From: Anaerolineales bacterium
GTDB lineage: Bacteria > Chloroflexota > Anaerolineae > Anaerolineales > Anaerolineaceae
Assembly (NCBI GenBank): GCA_020060485.1
Contig: JAGVAB010000119.1
Location: 1-35,653 of the forward strand
Reading direction: 5' to 3'
DNA: 35,653 nucleotides
A program made the position numbers and the translations under genes. Below the pieces are notes generated by a model. It worked only from the letters and a program-made list of their open reading frames with translations. It did no database searches and was not told the DNA's origin. Positions 30,410 through 35,653 of this stretch are shown here, in pieces (positions within the stretch are counted from its first letter, which is position 1; every line of letters begins with the position of its first letter).

Positions 30410-31381
30410 ATGAAGGATCAAGTCATACGAATGGAGGCCGGGCTGGTTTTGCGCCCTGTGCGCCATGCGGACGTGCACCAGGTGGCCCAGCTTATTTATG
30501 ATGTTTGCGTGGCAGACGGCGATGTGAGCGTGGCGGTGACGCCCGAGGAGCTGGCTGCGGAGTGGAGGCGTGAGGGGTTTGATCCGCTGCGGGATGCGTT
30601 CCTGGTGGAAGAGGGCGGCGGGCGGGTGGTTGGTTATGTTTCGCTGGAGGACAAGCAGGAGCATTGCGATCTGCTGGGGGATCTGTATGTTCTGCCGCAG
30701 TACAGGGGGCTGGCGGTCGGCGCGGCGCTGGTGGAGGCGATGGAGAGACGTGCGGAAGAGCATGTGCAGCTTGCCGCGCCTGGACTGCGCGTAGCCTTGC
30801 GGGTTGCGCTGGATCACAAGGACGAGGCCGGCAAAGTCCTGTTCAAGGCGGGCGGGTATGCGCCGGTGCGCTATTACTGGCGCATGGAGACGGTGCTGAC
30901 GGCGGCTCCGCCGGCGCCTGTGCTGCCCGCCGGGCTGGCGTTGCGGCCTTTTGTGCAGGGGGAGCACGCCCGGGCGGTATGCGATGCGCGCAATGACGCC
31001 TTCCAGGATCATTGGGGCAATCATGAGCTTTCCTTTGAGGGGTTTACTTTCTATAATCTGGAGAATCCGGAGTATGACCCCGATTTGTGGGGGGTGATCT
31101 GGGATGCTGACGAGGTGGCGGCATTTGCGATCAACCGTTTCAAGATGGGCATCGGCTGGGTGCAGACGCTGGGCGTGCGGCCCGCATGGCGCAAGAAAGG
31201 CCTGGGGCTGACCCTTCTGCAGGATGCTTTTGGCAGATTCTGGCAGCGCGGGATGAAGACGATCGGCCTGACGGTGGATGCGGCCAATCCGACGGGCGCT
31301 ACGCGGCTGTATCAAAAGGGTGGCATGCAGGCGGTGAGCGAGTTTGTGCTGGTGGCGAAGGAACTGCGGGCGGGGGAATAG
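30410..31381 (+). CDS. Tandem GNAT acetyltransferase
   Basis: A 323-aa protein with two GNAT folds. The first (about 12-165) has the acetyl-CoA loop LYVLPQYRGLAVGAALVEAM; the second (about 175-315) has LGVRPAWRKKGLGLTLLQDAF and the typical VDAANPTGATRLYQKGGM. The layout resembles mycothiol synthase-type proteins, but the partner genes are absent, so the acceptor is unknown. GGAGGAG (30400-30406) precedes ATG 30410. It converges with the minus-strand oxidoreductase gene. Confidence 0.88.
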   Translation: MKDQVIRMEAGLVLRPVRHADVHQVAQLIYDVCVADGDVSVAVTPEELAAEWRREGFDPLRDAFLVEEGGGRVVGYVSLEDKQEHCDLLGDLYVLPQYRGLAVGAALVEAMERRAEEHVQLAAPGLRVALRVALDHKDEAGKVLFKAGGYAPVRYYWRMETVLTAAPPAPVLPAGLALRPFVQGEHARAVCDARNDAFQDHWGNHELSFEGFTFYNLENPEYDPDLWGVIWDADEVAAFAINRFKMGIGWVQTLGVRPAWRKKGLGLTLLQDAFGRFWQRGMKTIGLTVDAANPTGATRLYQKGGMQAVSEFVLVAKELRAGE

Positions 31382-31396
31382 GGGGGAAGCAAGGGA

Positions 31397-32365
31397 TCAG
31401 AAGTGTTTGCTGCCGGGCAGACCGGCAAACAGGATGGCTGGCAGGGAGTAACGGGGGATGCCGGTGGGGGTGCAGGGAGTGCCGTGAAGGATGGCATCGG
31501 CAGCGCGCAGGCCGCTAAGGATTGCGGGGGCAATACCTTCGCCCATGTCGAGGGTGGCCAGACCGGCGGCATCGCCAGTGAGGAATGCGTTTCCGCTGCG
31601 CATAGCCAATGGTTGGTGACGCAGGTAGTAGGTGTGGCTGACGGGCTGCCAGGCGCGAGGGGCGACCAGGCCGAGATGCTCCAGACGGGCCAGAAAGGCT
31701 TGCCAGTGTTCCTGAAGGCGGGCGCCGGTTTGTTTGAGTTTGAGGGCTTTGGCGCCGATGCCGACATTGACCACGCCGCCGGCTTTGGGCACGTACCAGG
31801 CATAGCCGGGCAGGCCGTGCTGCATGAACCACAGGCGGCAATCGGCATCGGCGGAGGGCAAGGGAAATTCTTCTTCGAGGGCAAGGATGAGGGCATCTTT
31901 GGACCGGGGGCTGAGGCGCTGAAAGAAGGCGCGGTACACCGGGCAGGAAGTGCCGCCCGCGCCAACTAGAAAGTTGGCGAAATATTGACCGTCGATCTCG
32001 TAGCCGTCATTGACGGGAAGGATGCGGCGGACATTGTGCTGCTCCAGGGGAGCGCGGCAGCGTTGCAGCAGCCAGTGGTCAAATTCGATGCGGCGGATAG
32101 CGTGCTGGTTGGTGGGCAGGGTGAATTGGAAGCCGCGAATGGCAATGTGGAAGCGGGTGAAGGTGGTGAAACTGAAAGGGTATTCCTGCGGGTTAAAGTC
32201 GATGGCGCGCAGGATGCCGGGGGTGATCCAGCCAGCACAGGATTTGAGACGGGGGAAGGTGTGGCGGTCCAGGAGCAGACAATCCACGTTCGCCTGCATC
32301 AAGCGCCAGGCGCAGGCTGTGCCGGCAGGGCCGGCGCCAACAATGAGGACAGTGGTTTTGCGCAC
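31397..32365 (-). CDS. Geranylgeranyl reductase-like FAD oxidoreductase
   Basis: A 322-aa flavoprotein. FAD-binding GAGPAG (10-15), the family CAGW motif (43-46), and a second FAD motif GDAAGLATLDMGEGIAPAILSG late in the protein. Relatives reduce double bonds of isoprenoid chains such as quinone or lipid tails. The likely start is GTG at 32365: the reading frame extends upstream but there it only overlaps the cfa gene. It follows cfa by 8 bases on the same strand, so the pair probably forms a membrane-lipid modification operon. Confidence 0.8.
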   Translation of the reverse strand: MRKTTVLIVGAGPAGTACAWRLMQANVDCLLLDRHTFPRLKSCAGWITPGILRAIDFNPQEYPFSFTTFTRFHIAIRGFQFTLPTNQHAIRRIEFDHWLLQRCRAPLEQHNVRRILPVNDGYEIDGQYFANFLVGAGGTSCPVYRAFFQRLSPRSKDALILALEEEFPLPSADADCRLWFMQHGLPGYAWYVPKAGGVVNVGIGAKALKLKQTGARLQEHWQAFLARLEHLGLVAPRAWQPVSHTYYLRHQPLAMRSGNAFLTGDAAGLATLDMGEGIAPAILSGLRAADAILHGTPCTPTGIPRYSLPAILFAGLPGSKHF

Positions 32366-32373
32366 GGCAGCGC

Positions 32374-33495
32374 CTACGACTTGCGGCAATCGGGCTGGGG
32401 AGTGCCGGGGCGGGTCATCACGATCTGCCAGAGCTGCTGGTATCTGGCGCGAAAGCCGCCGGCGCTGCTGAGGAGGTAATAGCGCCACATGCGGCGGAAG
32501 CGTTCCGAGTAGTTTTGTTTGAGGCTCGGCCAGGCGTTCTCGAAGTTGGCATACCAGGCCATGAGGGTGGCGTCGTAGTCGGGGCCGAAATTGTGCCAGT
32601 CTTCCATGACGAACAGACCTTCCATTGCCTTGCCAAGCTGGGCGATAGAGGGCAGCATGCCATTGGGGAAGATGTATTTATCGGTCCAGGGGTTGCCGGC
32701 GGCAAGGCTGAGGTTGTTGCCGATGGTATGGATGAAGGCGATGCCGCCCGGTTTGAGACAGCGGTCAACGACCTGCATGTAGGTGCGGTAGTTCCTGACG
32801 CCGACGTGTTCCATGATGCCGATGGAGATGACCGCGTCATAGCTGCCATGCAGCTGGCGGTAATCCTGCAGGCGCAATTCCACAGGAAGGCCGCGGCAGA
32901 GCTGCATACCCAGGGCTACCTGTTCTTTGGATACGGTTACGCCGAGGACGCGGGCGCCGTGTTTTTCGGCGGCATATTTGGCGAAAGCGCCCCAGCCGCA
33001 GCCAAGCTCGAGCACCTGCATACCGGGTCTGAGGCCGATCTTCTGGCAGACCAGCTCCAGTTTGGCTTCCTGGGCCTGGTCGAGCGTGCTGGCATTTTTC
33101 CAATAGGCGCAGGTGTAATTCATGCGGTGGTCGAGCATGGCGGTGTAGAGATCGTTGCCCAGATCATAATGCTGCTGCCCGACCTGGAACGCGCGGGAAA
33201 CCGATTGACGATTGAAGAGTTTGGCTTTGAGGATGTGAAACCAGATGCGGTGATCACCCTTGATGCGGGTGATGAGATCGGCCTTGAGGGCGCGGGAGAT
33301 CATTTCATCCAGGGCGGGGCAGTCCCACCAGCCATCCATGTAGGATTCGCCGGCGGCCAGGGTGACTTCGGTAAAAAGGCGGTCAAAAAAGCGCGGGTCA
33401 TGCACTTGAATGTCCCAAGGATGTGAGCCGTTGATCTCCACACCGGCGGGTTCAAGCAGGCTGCGCAGCAGGGCTTCGCTTTTTGAGACGGGCAT
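32374..33495 (-). CDS. cfa: Cyclopropane-fatty-acyl-phospholipid synthase
   Basis: A 373-aa AdoMet-dependent enzyme that adds a methylene bridge across double bonds of phospholipid acyl chains. VGQQHYDLGNDLY (105-117) and motif I VLELGCGWGA (161-170) are family hallmarks; ISIGIMEHVG and the ending with WRYYLLSSAGGFRARYQQLWQIV match the C-terminal part. Length is near the normal range. ATG 33495 is chosen because GGAGGT (plus 33501-33506) lies 5 bases upstream; an earlier in-frame ATG adds a Cys-rich tail without a ribosome site. Confidence 0.92.
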   Translation of the reverse strand: MPVSKSEALLRSLLEPAGVEINGSHPWDIQVHDPRFFDRLFTEVTLAAGESYMDGWWDCPALDEMISRALKADLITRIKGDHRIWFHILKAKLFNRQSVSRAFQVGQQHYDLGNDLYTAMLDHRMNYTCAYWKNASTLDQAQEAKLELVCQKIGLRPGMQVLELGCGWGAFAKYAAEKHGARVLGVTVSKEQVALGMQLCRGLPVELRLQDYRQLHGSYDAVISIGIMEHVGVRNYRTYMQVVDRCLKPGGIAFIHTIGNNLSLAAGNPWTDKYIFPNGMLPSIAQLGKAMEGLFVMEDWHNFGPDYDATLMAWYANFENAWPSLKQNYSERFRRMWRYYLLSSAGGFRARYQQLWQIVMTRPGTPQPDCRKS

Positions 33496-33597
33496 TGCAC
33501 ACCTCCATCTGTAAAAAAATGGACAGACCAAACAAGTTTGCATCTATAGTAGCAATGAATGCAAGGCATTACAAGCGATTGGGGTTGTTCACCTGCT

Positions 33598-33800
33598 CCT
33601 TTCGACAAGCTCAGGGTGCGGTCCTTCGACAGGCTCAGGGTGCGGTGCACGTGTTTTCGCTGCGGTCTTCGAACCGACATTGGCTAGTTGGTGTGATGAC
33701 GGTGTTGGGGGTTGCTTTGTCGCTGCGTTCCTTCGCAACGACATGATTGGGGGCACCCTTCGACAAGCTCGGGGTGCGATCCCTTCGACAGGCAAAGGGG
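33598..33800. repeat. Dispersed repeat cluster between cfa and deoB
   Basis: Contains TTTCGACAAGCTCAGGGTGCGGT (from 33600), CCTTCGACAGGCTCAGGGTGC, TTCCTTCGCAACGACATGATTGG (33729-33751), CCCTTCGACAAGCTCGGGG and CCCTTCGACAGGC. At least four copies of the TTCGACA core. It fills most of the cfa-deoB gap. Confidence 0.8.
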
Positions 33801-33820
33801 TGGAGTATTTTGGCGGACAA

Positions 33821-33854
33821 TTTCCCCGAATTGGATGAGAATTGGGGGTATAAT
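33821..33854 (+). promoter_or_regulatory. Putative promoter of deoB
   Basis: TATAAT (33849-33854), preceded by TTTCCCCGAATTGGA (33821-33835), with no clear -35. The same combination occurs upstream of gene 29003. Start near 33861. Confidence 0.5.
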
Positions 33855-33891
33855 CAGCTTTCCTGAATTCCTGACTGGGAGAGTGGACGAC

Positions 33892-35070
33892 ATGGAAATT
33901 AAACGGATCGCAGTGATTGTACTGGACGGAGTGGGGGCCGGGGCGCTGCCGGACGCCGCGGTGTATGGCGATGAGGGCAGCAATTCGCTGGGCAACACGG
34001 CCCGAGTGCTAGGCGGTTTGAAGCTGCCCAACATGGGCGAGATGGGCCTGGGAAACATCACCCCGATCGAGGGTGTGCCGCCGCGCAAGGAGACACGCGG
34101 GGCGTATGGCAAATGCCTGCAAATCTCGAAGGGCAAGGACTCGGTGACCGGGCATTGGGAGCTGATGGGGGTGGAAGTGCCCAAGCCATTCCCGACCTAT
34201 CCGGATGGCTTTCCACCGGAAGTGCTGGATGAATTCAAGCGGCTGACCGGCCTGGATGTGCTGGGCAACAAGCCTGCCTCGGGCACCGAGATCATCAAGG
34301 AACTGGGGGAGGAGCATGTGCGCACGGGCAAGCCGATCGTTTACACGTCGGCGGATTCGGTGTTCCAGATCGCGGCACATGAAGACGTGATCCCGATCGA
34401 GGAACTGTACCGGCTGTGCGCCATCTCGCGCGAGATGCTGCGCGGCAAACACGCGGTGGGGCGGGTGATCGCCCGGCCGTTCATCGGCGAGAATGCAGAG
34501 ACGTTCACGCGCACCAAACGGCGGCATGATTATCCGCTGATGGCCGAGACGGACACCATGCTGGATACGCTGATCAAGGCGGGCTACAGCGTGTACGCCA
34601 CCGGCAAGATCGACGACCTGTTTGGCAACCGGGGGATCAGTAAAACGCATCACTCGGTGTTCAACATGGAAAGCGCCGAGGCGATGCTGGACTTCCTGCA
34701 GGAGGATTTCAATGGGCTGGTGATGGCCAATCTGGTGGAGTTTGACATGACCTATGGTCATCGCAATGATGTGAAGGGATATGGGCAGAAGCTGGAGGAG
34801 TTTGACGCCTTCGTGCCCCGGATGCGGGCGCAGATGAAAGAGACGGATGTGGCGATGATCGTGGCGGATCATGGGGTGGACCCGACGACAGAGGGCACAG
34901 ACCATTCGCGGGAATATATTCCCTTGCTGGTGTTTGGCCCGCGGGTGAAGAACAGCGTTGACCTGGGCATCCGCCAATCATTTGCGGATGTGGCAGCGAC
35001 AATTGGCGAAGCGTTTGGGGTAACGCCGCCGATGATCGGCACGAGCTTTTTGAAAGAGATCCTGGATTGA
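33892..35070 (+). CDS. deoB: Phosphopentomutase
   Basis: A 392-aa enzyme of the alkaline phosphatase superfamily that interconverts ribose- or deoxyribose-1-phosphate and the 5-phosphate in nucleoside salvage. Metal Asp12 in VIVLDGVGAGALPDA, the phospho-accepting Thr86 in SVTGHWELMG, then VYTSADSVFQIAAHE, NLVEFDMTYGHR and ADHGVDPTTEGTDHSREYIPLL supply the remaining metal ligands. Full length. GGGAGAG (33878-33884) lies 7 bases before ATG 33892. Not in an operon with other salvage genes here. Confidence 0.95.
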   Translation: MEIKRIAVIVLDGVGAGALPDAAVYGDEGSNSLGNTARVLGGLKLPNMGEMGLGNITPIEGVPPRKETRGAYGKCLQISKGKDSVTGHWELMGVEVPKPFPTYPDGFPPEVLDEFKRLTGLDVLGNKPASGTEIIKELGEEHVRTGKPIVYTSADSVFQIAAHEDVIPIEELYRLCAISREMLRGKHAVGRVIARPFIGENAETFTRTKRRHDYPLMAETDTMLDTLIKAGYSVYATGKIDDLFGNRGISKTHHSVFNMESAEAMLDFLQEDFNGLVMANLVEFDMTYGHRNDVKGYGQKLEEFDAFVPRMRAQMKETDVAMIVADHGVDPTTEGTDHSREYIPLLVFGPRVKNSVDLGIRQSFADVAATIGEAFGVTPPMIGTSFLKEILD

Positions 35071-35084
35071 GTTGTGGCTTCATG

Positions 35085-35119
35085 CAAACACGGGCGAAGC
35101 ATTCGCCCGTGTTTGTTTT
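35085..35119 (+). terminator. Terminator of deoB
   Basis: Perfect 14-bp stem CAAACACGGGCGAA (35085-35098) / TTCGCCCGTGTTTG (35102-35115), loop GCA, then TTTT. It ends deoB and, lying between convergent genes, may also serve the minus-strand gene at 35131. Confidence 0.9.
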
Positions 35120-35130
35120 AAAGGCGAAAT

Positions 35131-35415
35131 TCAGTTGGTGTAGCCGAGAAGGGAATCGGCGACAAGGTCTTGCAGGTGGTGGATGAAGAAATCGCCGATG
35201 TGAGGCTGGGGGTGGTGGCGAAGGGTGTCCAGGACGGCTTGCCAGGTGGGGTCATCCATCACGATCATGATTGTTTCTTGATCAAGTAGATTTTTACCCA
35301 TGCATTTTTCAACCAGTCCCACATTCACACCGGCAGCCTGAGCAAACGGGAAGGCCTCAAGGATGGCTTCTCTGACGATTTCACAATGGCATTTGCTGAC
35401 TTCGATGGTGATCAT
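35131..35415 (-). CDS. Small unknown protein
   Basis: A 94-aa soluble protein starting MITIEVSKCHCEIVREAILEAFPFAQAAGV and ending DFFIHHLQDLVADSLLGYTN, with a helix-strand pattern and three Cys. No family is recognised. GAGGGG (plus 35423-35428) lies 7 bases before the ATG on its strand, and a promoter candidate lies 60 bases upstream. Confidence 0.6.
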   Translation of the reverse strand: MITIEVSKCHCEIVREAILEAFPFAQAAGVNVGLVEKCMGKNLLDQETIMIVMDDPTWQAVLDTLRHHPQPHIGDFFIHHLQDLVADSLLGYTN

Positions 35416-35472
35416 TTCCTTGCCCCTCTGGTTATAGCATGGTTAGTAAACGGATATACTGCCTCTGATATT

Positions 35473-35500
35473 ATTATAGTGCGATTTTCCGGAATTACAA
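35473..35500 (-). promoter_or_regulatory. Promoter candidate of gene 35415
   Basis: On the minus strand TTGTAA (plus 35495-35500), 16-bp spacer, TATAAT (plus 35473-35478). Start near 35466; leader about 50 nt. I see nothing else in the last 150 bases of the window. Confidence 0.5.
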
Positions 35501-35653
35501 TCACGAGTTTGGGCACGGCCTTCTCAAAGTTAATTTTCCATTTGCTTCTTTAATTGATGGCACGAGGCCGGACGAAAGACGGTCTGTGCATCACCGGGGT
35601 TTATTCACCCCACCCCTCGAACTCCCCTCCCCGCTGCTTGCGTGACGAATCCC

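Overview
The window reads as bacterial chromosome, most likely from the Chloroflexota class Anaerolineae. That is an inference from style, not from a marker gene: lipoproteins with Pro/Thr-rich linkers followed by WD40-like domains, a cyclopropane synthase/prenyl reductase pair, tandem-GNAT proteins, and dispersed repeats carrying a CCTTCGACAGGCTCAGG core. No tRNA, rRNA or CRISPR array was found.

Left flank (1-2.7 kb): an HD-GYP protein with a coiled coil built from exact 21-residue repeats, then a two-gene operon with its own promoter. The operon encodes a ThsB-like TIR protein and a caspase-like protease, the gene pair of a type IV Thoeris antiphage system.

Phage region (about 2.64-22.05 kb): a promoter and two RNA hairpins precede a co-directional late-gene cluster that looks intact. 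Order: holin-like, spanin-like, M23 endolysin, orphan DNA methyltransferase, HNH nuclease, TerS, TerL, a 53-aa membrane protein, HK97 portal, ClpP-like protease, capsid, connectors, tail tube, a frameshifted tail chaperone (textbook -1 slippery site plus hairpin), tape measure, distal tail protein, tail hub with a histidine box, fibre, LamG protein and a small tail-end protein, closed by a strong terminator. There is no integrase, repressor or replication gene, so this is a late-gene-only siphovirus module: part of a prophage, a satellite-like remnant, or a gene-transfer-agent-like element. The tail-tip end is richer in A+T than the rest, which suggests recent module exchange.

Right flank (22-35.65 kb): two lipoproteins from similar promoters; a duplicated unknown family (two genes plus one fragment); an orphan HNH nuclease directly downstream of the decayed end of another gene; a three-helix membrane protein; two adjacent tiny genes sharing the C-terminal motif YPPxSxxDxTTC; and housekeeping genes (GNAT, geranylgeranyl reductase-like flavoprotein, cfa, deoB). 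REP-like and TTCGACAGGCTCAGG-type repeats are scattered through this part, and one of them supplies a gene's stop codon.

The most notable items are the Thoeris-like pair abutting the phage cluster, the complete -1 frameshift signal, the hairpin RNA leader before the late operon, the decayed partner of the HNH nuclease, and the paired YPP...TTC small proteins.
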